A DNA stretch of 64,000 nt from Streptomyces seoulensis (lineage in GTDB: Bacteria; Actinomycetota; Actinomycetes; Streptomycetales; Streptomycetaceae). The stretch spans positions 744,001 through 808,000 of the forward strand of contig NZ_CP032229.1 in the NCBI RefSeq assembly GCF_004328625.1, given 5' to 3'. A program made the translations under genes and the position numbers. Shown here piece after piece: positions 25,435-33,243 of the stretch (its first letter is position 1; every line of letters begins with the position of its first letter). The notes under the pieces are model-generated. The model saw only the letters and a program-made list of their open reading frames with translations. It was not told where the DNA came from and searched no databases.

Positions 25435-26382
25435 ATGAGCACGGTCATCCCGCCCCGGACCCCGTCCCCCGCCGCCACTTCCGCCCCGGCCCCCGCGCGC
25501 CCGCCCCGCCTGCTCGACTGGCGGCTGCGCTTCGGTCTGCTGTCCCTGATCTGGGGCTTCAGCTTCCTCCTGATCAAGGTCGGCACCGACGCCTACGCTC
25601 CCTTCCAAGTCACCCTGGGCCGCCTGCTGTTCGGCACGCTGGTGCTCGTGGCGGCCATGGCCGTGAAGCGCGAGCGGCTGCCGCGCGGCGCACGCACCTG
25701 GGCCCATCTGACGGTCGCCGCGTTCTTCCTGAACGCCCTGCCCTTCTCCCTCTTCGCCTTCGCCGAGCTGACGATCCCCTCCACGCTGGCCGGCATCTGC
25801 AACGCCACCTCCCCGCTGTGGGGCATGGCCTTCTCCCTGGTCGCCCTCTCCGAGGACCGCCCCACCCGCATCCGCGTCGCCGGACTCGGCCTCGGCTTCC
25901 TCGGCGTGCTGACGGTGCTCGGCGCCTGGCAGGGCTTCCACGGCCTGGACGCCCGGGGCACCGCCCTGGCGCTCCTCGCCTCCCTGAGCTACCCGGTCGG
26001 CTGGATCTACGTCCGCCGCACCCTGGCCGGCACGACCGACTCCCACCTCTCGATGACGGGGGCGCAGCTCCTCCTCGCCACCCTGCAACTCGCCCTGGTC
26101 ACACCGCTGTTCACCTCTGTCCCCATGAGCTTCCCGGTGGTGCCCCTGCTGGCGATCGCCGCGCTGGGCGCCCTCGGCACCGGCGTGGCGATGCTCATCC
26201 AGTACGGCCTCGTCGCCGAGGTCGGCCCCACCACGGCCCAGATGGTCACCTACTTCGTCCCGGTCATCGCCACGGTCGCCGGAGTGACCATCCTCGGCGA
26301 GTCCCTCCGCTGGACCACCCCGGTGGGCGCGGCGATCGTCATCGCGGGTGCGGCGCTGACGCAGGTCAGGCGCAAGGGCTGA
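25435..26382 (+). CDS. EamA/DMT-family transporter
   Basis: The 315-residue protein has ten predicted transmembrane helices and two EamA repeats (WGFSFLLIKVGTDAYAPFQV in repeat 1; ALLASLSYPVGWIYVRRTL in repeat 2). Such proteins usually export amino acids or small metabolites. The start at the ATG 25435 removes twelve extra residues that an upstream frame would add. It is divergent from the LysR gene and shares its operator. The Pro/Ala-rich 25-residue head is cytoplasmic. Confidence 0.88.
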   Translation: MSTVIPPRTPSPAATSAPAPARPPRLLDWRLRFGLLSLIWGFSFLLIKVGTDAYAPFQVTLGRLLFGTLVLVAAMAVKRERLPRGARTWAHLTVAAFFLNALPFSLFAFAELTIPSTLAGICNATSPLWGMAFSLVALSEDRPTRIRVAGLGLGFLGVLTVLGAWQGFHGLDARGTALALLASLSYPVGWIYVRRTLAGTTDSHLSMTGAQLLLATLQLALVTPLFTSVPMSFPVVPLLAIAALGALGTGVAMLIQYGLVAEVGPTTAQMVTYFVPVIATVAGVTILGESLRWTTPVGAAIVIAGAALTQVRRKG

Positions 26383-26400
26383 CCCCCGTCACCGCGGCGC

Positions 26401-27735
26401 CTACCCGTACGACCGCGCCAGAGAGGGCCGTACCGCCGCCGCCACCGCGTCGGCCAGCGGGGCGATGTCCGCCTCGGCCAACGGGGAGACTGTGATGCGG
26501 ATCGCGGGCGGGGAGTCCAGGCGGAAGCGGGCGCCGGGGGCCACGGCCCAGCCGGACTGGAGGAGGCGGGCGACGGCGCCGGTCTCGTCGGGGACCGGGA
26601 CCCAGACGTTCATGCCGCTGCGGCCGCAGGCCGTGACGCCGCGCTCGGCGAGGGCGTCGAGCAGCCGCCCACGGCGCGTGCTGTAGGACGCGGCCGCCTC
26701 GGGGCCCACCGCGCTGTCGGCCCAGAGGCGGGCCACGGCGCGCTGGAGCAGATGGCTCACCCAGCCGGGACCGAGCCGCTGGCGTCCGCGCACCAGGTCG
26801 ACGGTGCGGGTGTCCCCGGCGAGGACGGCGAGCCGGAGGTCGGGGCCGTAGGTCTTGGAGACGGAGCGGACGAAGGCCCAGTGCGGGGTGGCGCCCGCCA
26901 GGGGGTGGGCCGGGAGGTCGACGAAGCCGTGGCCGTGGTCGTCCTCGATCAGCACGGTGCCGGGGTGCTCGCGCAGCACGGCACGCAGTTCACGGGCGCG
27001 GCCGGCGCTCACCGAGGCGCCGGTGGGGTTCTGGGCGCGGGTGGTGACGAGCAGCGCGCGGGCACCGGCGCGCAGGGCGGCGTCCAGCTCGGCGGGCAGC
27101 GGGCCCTCGTCGTCCACGCCGACGGGGACGGGCCGCAGCCCGAGCGCCGGGATCAGGTCCAGCACGCTCCCCCAGCCGGGGTCCTCCACGGCGACCGCGT
27201 CGCCGGGGCGCAGATGCGCGGCGAGGACACGCTCGATGGCGTCGAGCGAGCCCGAGGTGAGGGTGAGCGGCCCGGCGGGGACGCCGTCCGCGTCCAGCGC
27301 GGAGCGGGCGGCGCGGACGAGGTCCGGGTCGGCCGGGTCGTCGCCGTAGAGCGCCGGGGCGCGGTCCGCGCGGGCGGCGGCTTCCGCGAACGCCGGGCCG
27401 AGGGCGGGGAGCAGCGCCGGGTCGGGGTTGCCGGTGGACAGGTCGCGCGCGCCCTCGGGCACGTCGAGACGCAGTTCGTCGCGGCCGGTGGTGGCGGGCT
27501 TGGGGCGGACCCTGCTGCCCCGGCGGCCGGCGGTCTCGATCACCCCGCGCTCGCGCAGGGTGCGGTAGGCGGCCGCGACCGTATTGGGATTGACGTCGAG
27601 CCGGGCCGCCAACTCCCGCATGGGCGGCAGCGATTGCCCCGGCAGCAGCTCGCCCGAGCCGACCGCGTGTTCGACGCTGGCCGCGATCTCCGCTGCGCCA
27701 CGCCCCTGAATCGGATACTCTCCTAGCACAAACAT
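26401..27735 (-). CDS. MocR-type regulator (GntR HTH + aminotransferase domain)
   Basis: The 444-residue fusion has a GntR winged HTH at about residues 10-75 (MRELAARLDVNPNTVAAAYR; LRERGVIETAGRRGSRV) linked to a fold-type I aminotransferase domain. The domain shows LSTGNPDPALLPALG, EDPGWGSVLDL, TTRAQNPTGASVS and SVSKTYGPDLRLAVLAG with the PLP lysine. MocR proteins sense PLP or an amine. The ATG at 27735 has no ribosome-binding site; an in-frame GTG at 27727-27729 sits 7 nt after CATAAT and could be a leaderless start. It diverges from a PNPOx-fold gene, fitting B6-related control. Confidence 0.88.
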   Translation of the reverse strand: MFVLGEYPIQGRGAAEIAASVEHAVGSGELLPGQSLPPMRELAARLDVNPNTVAAAYRTLRERGVIETAGRRGSRVRPKPATTGRDELRLDVPEGARDLSTGNPDPALLPALGPAFAEAAARADRAPALYGDDPADPDLVRAARSALDADGVPAGPLTLTSGSLDAIERVLAAHLRPGDAVAVEDPGWGSVLDLIPALGLRPVPVGVDDEGPLPAELDAALRAGARALLVTTRAQNPTGASVSAGRARELRAVLREHPGTVLIEDDHGHGFVDLPAHPLAGATPHWAFVRSVSKTYGPDLRLAVLAGDTRTVDLVRGRQRLGPGWVSHLLQRAVARLWADSAVGPEAAASYSTRRGRLLDALAERGVTACGRSGMNVWVPVPDETGAVARLLQSGWAVAPGARFRLDSPPAIRITVSPLAEADIAPLADAVAAAVRPSLARSYG

Positions 27736-27753
27736 AATTATGCACTAGTGCAA
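27723..27753. promoter_or_regulatory. MocR operator and overlapping divergent promoters
   Basis: Two direct repeats, CTAGCACAA (27723-27731) and CTAGTGCAA (27745-27753), start 22 bp apart, two helical turns. The second overlaps the perfect palindrome TGCACTAGTGCA (27741-27752). On the minus strand, TGGACT (27760-27765) and CATAAT (27737-27742) are 17 bp apart and would drive mocR, placing the palindrome in the spacer. CATAAT also occurs on the plus strand at 27733-27738. Confidence 0.6.
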
Positions 27754-27777
27754 TCCAGCAGTCCAGGGAGGGCCGCC

Positions 27778-28464
27778 ATGCAGGGCACCGGACAGGCAGC
27801 GCCGCAGGCCGACTACGCACCGACCGACCGCACCGTGCCCACCAGGGCCCCGCAGCGGGCGTCGTACGACCGGGAAACGGTGCACGCGATCCTCGACGAG
27901 GGCTACCTCTGCCACCTCGGCTTCGTCCGCGACGGCGCCCCCGTGGTGCTGCCCACGCTGTACGGCCGGGTCGGCGAGCGGCTGTACGTGCACGGGTCGA
28001 CGGGGTCGCGCCCGCTGCGGATGACCGGCGCCGCCGATCCGGGGCTCCCGGTGTGCCTGACGGTCACCCATGTCGACGGGCTGGTGCTGGCCCGCTCCGC
28101 CTTCCACCACTCGATCAACTACCGCTCGGTGGTGGTGCACGGCGTAGCCCACGAGGTCACCGACCCCGAGGAACGCCGGGTCGCGCTGGACGCCATAGTG
28201 GATCAGGTGGTGCCGGGCCGCTCGGCCGACTCCCGCCCCGCCAACCGCAAGGAACTGGCGGCGACCGCCGTGATCCGGCTGGACCTGGAGGAGGTCTCGG
28301 CCAAGGCCCGCACCGGCGGCGTCGGCGACGAGCCGGAGGACCTCACCCTGCCGTACTGGGCCGGAGTCGTCCCCGTACAGAAGACCTACGCGGCCCCGCT
28401 CGCCGACCCCGACCTGGCACCCGGCACCGAACTGCCGGGCTACCTCACCGAGTTGACGAAGTGA
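27778..28464 (+). CDS. PNPOx-fold (pyridoxamine 5'-phosphate oxidase-like) flavoprotein
   Basis: The 228-residue protein has a split-barrel core: SYDRETVHAILDEGYLCHLG, FVRDGAPVVLPTLYGRVG, LYVHGSTGSRPLRM and LARSAFHHSINYRSVVVHG. It belongs to the flavin-nucleotide-binding branch rather than classical PdxH, so FMN, F420 or haem binding is possible. GGGAGG lies 6 nt before the ATG at 27778. Divergence from a PLP-binding MocR regulator suggests a role in B6 metabolism or in handling reactive amines; this is inference from context. Confidence 0.82.
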   Translation: MQGTGQAAPQADYAPTDRTVPTRAPQRASYDRETVHAILDEGYLCHLGFVRDGAPVVLPTLYGRVGERLYVHGSTGSRPLRMTGAADPGLPVCLTVTHVDGLVLARSAFHHSINYRSVVVHGVAHEVTDPEERRVALDAIVDQVVPGRSADSRPANRKELAATAVIRLDLEEVSAKARTGGVGDEPEDLTLPYWAGVVPVQKTYAAPLADPDLAPGTELPGYLTELTK

Positions 28465-28468
28465 TCCC

Positions 28469-28676
28469 CTAGGCCGTGTCCGGAAAGTCCCGCCTGGCTC
28501 GCGACGCCTGGCACGTTCCCCCAAGCTCTGCGAGCAGGGGGGACCCCCAGCGGCGTTGTCGGGATCGTCCTCGTACGCCCAGTACGAGGACGACCCTCCG
28601 CCTTGCGAGCGCACGCACCAGACGCCGCGAGCCCTGCCCTCCGGGCAAACGGCGCCACTTTCCGGACACGACCTAG
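28469..28676. repeat. 208-bp palindromic MITE-like element
   Basis: The ends are near-perfect 20-bp inverted repeats: CTAGGCCGTGTCCGGAAAGT on the left, and CTAGGTCGTGTCCGGAAAGT when the right end is read on the minus strand. Inside are a hairpin (GTCCTCGTAC...GTACGAGGAC), a C5/G6 hairpin (CCCCC...GGGGGG near 28521-28548) and a core at 28596-28623 shared with the element at 2418-2580. It is bounded by CTAG on both sides. The first 30 bp recur exactly at 34741-34770. There is no transposase gene. Confidence 0.75.
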
Positions 28677-29671
28677 GCGGCGGTCCCCCGCGCCGACAGC
28701 TCCCGTTCCGCACCGCCCTCCGCGGCCGGGGCGGGGGTACCCCCGGCCGGCGCCGAGGACTGCGCGATGAACGCCCCGAGGAGGACGACCGCGCCGCCGG
28801 CCACCTGGGGCAGCGACAGATGCTCGCCGAGCAGTACCCAGGCCAGCACCGTGGCGATGACCGCCTCCAGGCACGCGACGACCCCGGCGACCTGCGGCGA
28901 CAGCCGCCGTACCGACAGCACCCCGGTGACGTAGGCGGCGACCGTGGCCACGAGCACGATCCAGACGAGCAGCGCGAGCGCGGGCACCGGGGTGCCGTCG
29001 AGGTGCGCGGTGCCGGTCAGCACCGAGCGGTCCATGGTCCAGGGCCGCGCGACGAGGGTGAGCACGGCGGCGCCGACCAGCAGGCCGTACGCGATCACGC
29101 CGAGCGGATCGGGGGCCCGCTCCCCCGCGTCGCCGCCCGAGTCGGACAGGACGAAGTAGCCGACCTGGCAGCAGGCGGCCCCGAGCGCGAGCAAGAGGCC
29201 GAGCGCGTCGAAGCGCAGCCCGGACCACACCTCGACCACGCAGGCGAGCCCGCCGGCCGCGAGGACCACACCGAGCGCGGCCGCCCTGGTCACCGGCCGC
29301 CGCTGCACGAACCGCACCCAGCCCAGCACCAGCGCCGGGGCCAGATACTCGATCAGCAGCGCGACCCCGACCGGGATACGGGAGAGCGCGGCGAAGTAGC
29401 ACGCCTGCACCCCGGCCACCGCGAGCAGCCCGAACCCGGCGAGCAGCGCCGGGCGGTGCCGGAGCAGCGCGCGGTGCCGTACGGCGAGGGGCAGCATCAC
29501 CAGGGCGGCGCCGGTCGCCCGGAGCCAGACGACGTGCAGCGGGTCCAGGCCCGCCTCGATCAGCGGCTTGGCCGCGACTCCCGACCCGCCGAAGGCCAGG
29601 GCCGAGACCAGCGCGAGGCCCAGGCCGGCGCTCCGGCCGCTCCCACTGTTTCCGGACGTACGCACGCGCAC
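28673..29671 (-). CDS. EamA/DMT-family transporter
   Basis: The 332-residue integral membrane protein has ten hydrophobic helices and two EamA repeats (LALVSALAFGGSGVAAKPLI; GLLLALGAACCQVGYFVLSD). It resembles RhaT/YdcZ-like metabolite exporters; the substrate is unknown. The start is uncertain between GTG codons at 29671 and 29665; neither has a good ribosome-binding site. Its TAG stop lies inside the terminal CTAG of the 208-bp repeat, so the repeat insertion may have set the present C-terminus (tail AEGGAERELSARGTAA). Confidence 0.85.
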   Translation of the reverse strand: MRVRTSGNSGSGRSAGLGLALVSALAFGGSGVAAKPLIEAGLDPLHVVWLRATGAALVMLPLAVRHRALLRHRPALLAGFGLLAVAGVQACYFAALSRIPVGVALLIEYLAPALVLGWVRFVQRRPVTRAAALGVVLAAGGLACVVEVWSGLRFDALGLLLALGAACCQVGYFVLSDSGGDAGERAPDPLGVIAYGLLVGAAVLTLVARPWTMDRSVLTGTAHLDGTPVPALALLVWIVLVATVAAYVTGVLSVRRLSPQVAGVVACLEAVIATVLAWVLLGEHLSLPQVAGGAVVLLGAFIAQSSAPAGGTPAPAAEGGAERELSARGTAA

Positions 29672-29735
29672 ATGATGACAGGCGATGACATGAGCTTCAC
29701 CCCTGTTGACACCTGTCTCAGCAGGTGGACGAGGC

Positions 29736-30287
29736 TCAGCCGCCCGCTCCGCGCGGCGCCTTCCCGGCGGCCAGGACGCCCGCCGGGATTCCGGCGTGCT
29801 CCAGCACCTCGACGGCGCGGGAGCGCGGGTCGGTGGCCAGGGCGGCGAGCAGATCGAGGCCGCCGGCGTGGTGCCCGCCCCGGCGCGTTGCGCGGCGCCG
29901 GGCCTCCCGCATGGCCTCGGCCGCGAGGGGCGACCAGCGCTCGGGCCCCTCGAAGGTGCCGTCGCCCCGCACGGGTCTGGGCACGGCACCCGGTGTGCCG
30001 CCGCCCTCCGCCACCCGTTGCCAGCCGAGCCCGTAGCCGATACTGCGCTGCACCAAGTAGCCGAGCAGCCGGATCAGTTGGGGGCCGATGGCGGAGCGGG
30101 CCTCGGGGTCCGCGTCCAGGAGCGAGTGCAGCAGGTGGGCGGTGTCGATCTGCCGGTCGCCGTCCCGCACGGCGCGGCGGCGCGCACCGGCGACGACCGC
30201 GGCGAGCGTCGCGTCGAGTCCGGTGTCGTCCGGAGCGCCGGCGCCGCCCTCGTCGGGTGCGGTCCGACCGGCTGTACGGGGTTCCAC
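29736..30287 (-). CDS. Clp N-terminal-domain protein without ATPase
   Basis: The 183-residue protein contains the repeated helical Clp-N fold (ClpA/ClpC-type substrate- and adaptor-binding domain). The pieces are TLAAVVAGARRRAVRDGD, then QIDTAHLLHSLLDADPEA, and in the second half RWSPLAAEAMREARRRATRR with LLAALATDPRSRAVEVLEH. No AAA+ module follows. Such stand-alone Clp-N proteins are frequent in Streptomyces and may capture substrates or modulate ClpC. The start is the GTG at 30287 with GGGAGC upstream. It reads toward the DMT transporter gene on the same strand. Confidence 0.8.
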   Translation of the reverse strand: MEPRTAGRTAPDEGGAGAPDDTGLDATLAAVVAGARRRAVRDGDRQIDTAHLLHSLLDADPEARSAIGPQLIRLLGYLVQRSIGYGLGWQRVAEGGGTPGAVPRPVRGDGTFEGPERWSPLAAEAMREARRRATRRGGHHAGGLDLLAALATDPRSRAVEVLEHAGIPAGVLAAGKAPRGAGG

Positions 30288-30480
30288 GCTCCCACCCCAT
30301 CAGTCACGGCGGTCCCTTCACATCCGCGAGCAGAACCATTCGCGCGTCCCACGCAGAGTGGAGACCGGCGTACGCCGTCTCCTCCTCACGGATGAGGCCG
30401 CGCCTCCCTTCCCGGGGGCGCGCCGGGTCCGTGACGCGCTCCGGCGCAACCACACGGCTCCCCCACACGTCTCACATGAA

Positions 30481-30681
30481 GTGGAGGAAGGATGCCCGTG
30501 CTGGCTGGTCGGCCTGCCGGCGGTCGACGGCAAGCAGTACGTCTACCGGGTGTACGCCCCGGGGGACGCACTGCCCGCCGACCTGTTCTGGGACGCCTGG
30601 CACTGCCACGACGAGGGCCCCTTCCCCCGGGCGTGGGACCTGTTCGACGCGGCGGTGATACGCCGGGTGCCGGCGGCCTGA
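30481..30681 (+). CDS. Small conserved hypothetical protein
   Basis: A 66-residue reading frame starting at the GTG at 30481 gives VEEGCPCWLVGLPAVDG, then KQYVYRVYAPGDALPADL and FWDAWHCHDEGPFPRAWDLF. The balanced composition, tryptophans and a clear globular pattern argue for a real protein, although frame-shifted codons make other frames open here too. No ribosome-binding site stands out, and the start is uncertain. I recognise no family with a known function. Confidence 0.5.
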   Translation: MEEGCPCWLVGLPAVDGKQYVYRVYAPGDALPADLFWDAWHCHDEGPFPRAWDLFDAAVIRRVPAA

Positions 30682-30705
30682 GCCCCGGCACTCGCCGGCC
30701 AGGGC

Positions 30706-31329
30706 TCAGTCCTCGTCGGCGAGGATGAGGTACAGCTTCTTGCGGGCGTCGTTGAGGACGGCCAGCGCCTTCTCCCGCTGCTCCTTGGTGCCGGTCTTCC
30801 AGACCTGCCCGAAGGCTTCCATCAGACCGGACCCGGCCTGACGGATCTCGCTGAGCGCCTCCCAGTCGACACCTCGCGTGGCTTCCTCCCAGGGGGCGTC
30901 CGGCCCCTCCTCGGCGGCGGTACGGCCGGCCTCGGTGAGCGCGAACAGCTTCTTGCCGCCCTCGCTCGCGCTGGCGATCAGGCTCTCGTCCTCCAGCAGC
31001 TGCAGCGTGGGGTAGACCGAGCCGGGGCTCGGCTTCCACGCGCCGCCACTGCGCTCGGCGATCTCCTGGATCATCTCGTAGCCGTGCATCGGGCGGTCCT
31101 TGAGCAACGCCAGGATCGAGGCCCGCACGTCACCGCGCCGCGCCCTCCCCCTCGGCCCACCGCGCCCACGACCACCCCCGAACCCGGGCCCGCCGAACAT
31201 CGGCCCGCCGAACCCAGGTCCCCCCGGCCCGAAGGGCCCGAACGCCCCCCGCTCCCCCTCGAACCCCGGCCGACCATGCCCACCCGGACCGGCACCCCAG
31301 TGCCCTCGGTGAAATCCATGACCGTGCAT
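30706..31329 (-). CDS. PadR-family regulator with Gly/Phe/His-rich N-terminus
   Basis: The 207-residue protein has about 65 N-terminal residues of Gly, His, Phe, Pro and Arg in FGG/GPGG/RGRG repeats (for example FGPFGPGGPGFGGPMFGGPG). A PadR winged HTH follows (VRASILALLKDRPMHGYEMI; GSVYPTLQLLEDESLI) and a C-terminal dimerising helix. GGAG lies 8 nt before the ATG at 31327-31329. The His-rich head could bind metal or give an RGG-like disordered region. A CGATATATCG palindrome upstream (31394-31403) is a likely own operator. The divergent neighbour is a methyltransferase. Confidence 0.88.
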   Translation of the reverse strand: MHGHGFHRGHWGAGPGGHGRPGFEGERGAFGPFGPGGPGFGGPMFGGPGFGGGRGRGGPRGRARRGDVRASILALLKDRPMHGYEMIQEIAERSGGAWKPSPGSVYPTLQLLEDESLIASASEGGKKLFALTEAGRTAAEEGPDAPWEEATRGVDWEALSEIRQAGSGLMEAFGQVWKTGTKEQREKALAVLNDARKKLYLILADED

Positions 31330-31393
31330 GACGATCACTCCGTTCTGTCGTCGATCCATCACATCCGATCGCGTTCCTTACGCGACACGTCAA

Positions 31394-31403
31394 CGATATA
31401 TCG
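31394..31403. promoter_or_regulatory. Palindrome CGATATATCG upstream of padR
   Basis: A perfect 10-bp AT-rich palindrome about 65 bp upstream of the PadR start, immediately followed on the minus strand by TTGACG (31388-31393), a -35-like hexamer. AT-rich palindromes of this kind are rare in GC-rich sequence and typical of PadR operators; autorepression is inferred. Confidence 0.5.
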
Positions 31404-31507
31404 CTAACTCACTCACCGACAAGCCCCTCGGCGAAGAAAGGGACCGGTGGCCACCGGCAGGTGGACCGGAGGCGGAGGGCGCGGGCGGCTCCGCCTACGC
31501 TGGCGAG

Positions 31508-32359
31508 GTGACTGACGAACAGGAGCGGGTGCGGCCGTCGGGAGTGTGGGCCACGGCGGTGGGGGTGGCCAAGGTGCGGGCGCTGGAGAGCGAGCGGGAG
31601 AACGCCCTGTTCCGCGACCCGCTGGCACGGGCCTTCGCCACCGCCGGTGGCCTGTGGCCCTCCTCGCCGCCGCCGCACGACGACGAGGCCGCGCGCCGCC
31701 GCCGGCTGGCCGTGTCGTTCTCCATCGTCATCAGGACCAAGTTCCTCGACGACCTGTTGGAGGAGGCCTCCGCGTCCGGAGTCCGGCAGGTCGTGCTGCT
31801 CGGCGCCGGCATGGACAGCCGGGCCTTCCGGATCGACTGGCCCGAGGGCACCCGGCTGTTCGAGGTCGACACCGCCACACCCCTGGACTTCAAGGCTTCG
31901 GTGCTGCGCCAGGAGGGCGCCGTCCCACGCTGCGAGCGGATCACCGTCGCGGTGGATCTGCGCGAGGACTGGCCGGAGGCGCTGGCCGCCGCGGGGCACG
32001 ACCCGGCGGCGCCGACCGTGTGGATCGCCGAGGGACTGCTGATCTATCTGCCCGAGGACGCGGTGGAACTGCTGCTGGCCCGGATCGGCGCGCGGTCGGC
32101 GGCAGGCAGCCGGATGGGGCTGACACTGGGCTCGCGTGGCGTGATCGAGCGCTTCGGTGCGGACGCGGTGCCGGGGTCGGCCGCCTCCCTGTGGGTCTCG
32201 GAGATGCCCGACGACCCGGTGGGCTGGCTGGCCGGGCACGGCTGGAAGGCCGACAGCCACACCCTGCGCGAGCGCGCTGCCGCCTACGGCCGCCCGATCA
32301 CCACCCCGCCGCAGCGCGAGGAACGTCCCGGCGGACTCGTCTCGGCCGTCCGCGGGTAG
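31508..32359 (+). CDS. Class I SAM-dependent methyltransferase (LCMT/TIGR00027 type)
   Basis: The 283-residue protein has AdoMet motif I QVVLLGAGMDSRAFRIDWPE, the acidic residue after strand 2 in FEVDTATPLDFK, and WIAEGLLIYLPEDAVELLL, all hallmarks of the leucine carboxyl methyltransferase-like / TIGR00027 O-methyltransferases common in actinobacteria. The acceptor is unknown. A TACGCT at 31496-31501 ends 6 nt before the GTG at 31508 and no Shine-Dalgarno is seen, pointing to a leaderless transcript. It is divergent from the PadR regulator. Confidence 0.88.
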   Translation: MTDEQERVRPSGVWATAVGVAKVRALESERENALFRDPLARAFATAGGLWPSSPPPHDDEAARRRRLAVSFSIVIRTKFLDDLLEEASASGVRQVVLLGAGMDSRAFRIDWPEGTRLFEVDTATPLDFKASVLRQEGAVPRCERITVAVDLREDWPEALAAAGHDPAAPTVWIAEGLLIYLPEDAVELLLARIGARSAAGSRMGLTLGSRGVIERFGADAVPGSAASLWVSEMPDDPVGWLAGHGWKADSHTLRERAAAYGRPITTPPQREERPGGLVSAVRG

Positions 32360-32439
32360 AGCGCCTCACCGAAGCGCCGGCACACGACACCGGGAAACGC
32401 GCTGGCCGCCCTTCGCCGCACCGGCATACGATCCCCCGC

Positions 32440-33177
32440 ATGACGACACGTCTGGTGCAGATCTCGATGAAGGCCGCGGACAAGTCGGCGCTCGGGCGGT
32501 TCTGGGCGGAGGCGCTCGGGTGGGAGGTCACAGGGGACACGGCCGACGAGACGAATGTCGAGCCCGGGGGCGTCACGTACCCCTCCCCCGAGGCCGTCTG
32601 CATCGACGTGCTCACCGTCCCGGTCCCCAAGACGGTGAAGAACCGCGTCCATCTCGACCTCGCCACCACCTCCGAGGCCCACCAGGCGGAACTGGTGTCC
32701 CGGCTGCGGGAGTTGGGTGCCACGCCCGTCGACATCGGCCAGGGCGACGTCCCCTGGACCGTCCTCGCAGACCCGGAGGGCAACGAGTTCTGCGTGCTGG
32801 AGCCCCGGGAGCTGTACCGGGACACCGGCCCCGTGGCCGCGGTGGTCGTCGACTGCGCGGACCCGCGCGCCATGGCCCGGTTCTGGGGCGAGGCGATGGA
32901 CTGGAACGTGCACGAGGTCACCGACGACGTCGCCCGCCTCCGCTCCGCCAAGGCCGTCGGCCCCTACCTGGAGTTCATCCGCACCCCGGACGCGAAGACC
33001 GGCCTGAACCGCGTCCACTTCGACCTCCGCCCCTACCCCGGCGACGACCAGGCCGCCGAGGCCGCCCGCCTCCGCGCGCTGGGCGCCACCGACCTCGACT
33101 TCGGCCAGGGCGACGTCTCCTGGACCGTCCTCACCGACCCGGAGGGCAACGAGTTCTGCCTGCTGGTCCCGCTGTAG
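32440..33177 (+). CDS. Two-domain VOC (glyoxalase-like) protein
   Basis: The 245-residue protein is an internal duplication of one glyoxalase-like domain. Domain 1 runs over about residues 1-122 (KSALGRFWAEALGWEV; LGATPVDIGQGDVPWTVLAD; PEGNEFCVLEP). Domain 2 runs over 125-245 (RAMARFWGEAMDWNV; LGATDLDFGQGDVSWTVLTD; PEGNEFCLLVP). Function of the family is varied (bleomycin-type resistance, dioxygenases, isomerases) and cannot be fixed here. TACGAT at 32427-32432 ends 7 nt before the ATG at 32440 and there is no Shine-Dalgarno. Confidence 0.88.
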   Translation: MTTRLVQISMKAADKSALGRFWAEALGWEVTGDTADETNVEPGGVTYPSPEAVCIDVLTVPVPKTVKNRVHLDLATTSEAHQAELVSRLRELGATPVDIGQGDVPWTVLADPEGNEFCVLEPRELYRDTGPVAAVVVDCADPRAMARFWGEAMDWNVHEVTDDVARLRSAKAVGPYLEFIRTPDAKTGLNRVHFDLRPYPGDDQAAEAARLRALGATDLDFGQGDVSWTVLTDPEGNEFCLLVPL

Positions 33178-33243
33178 TGCGCACCGCCTGACCATCCACC
33201 GCCGGGAGACCCCGGCCGACGACCAGCGGGACGGACCCACCCC

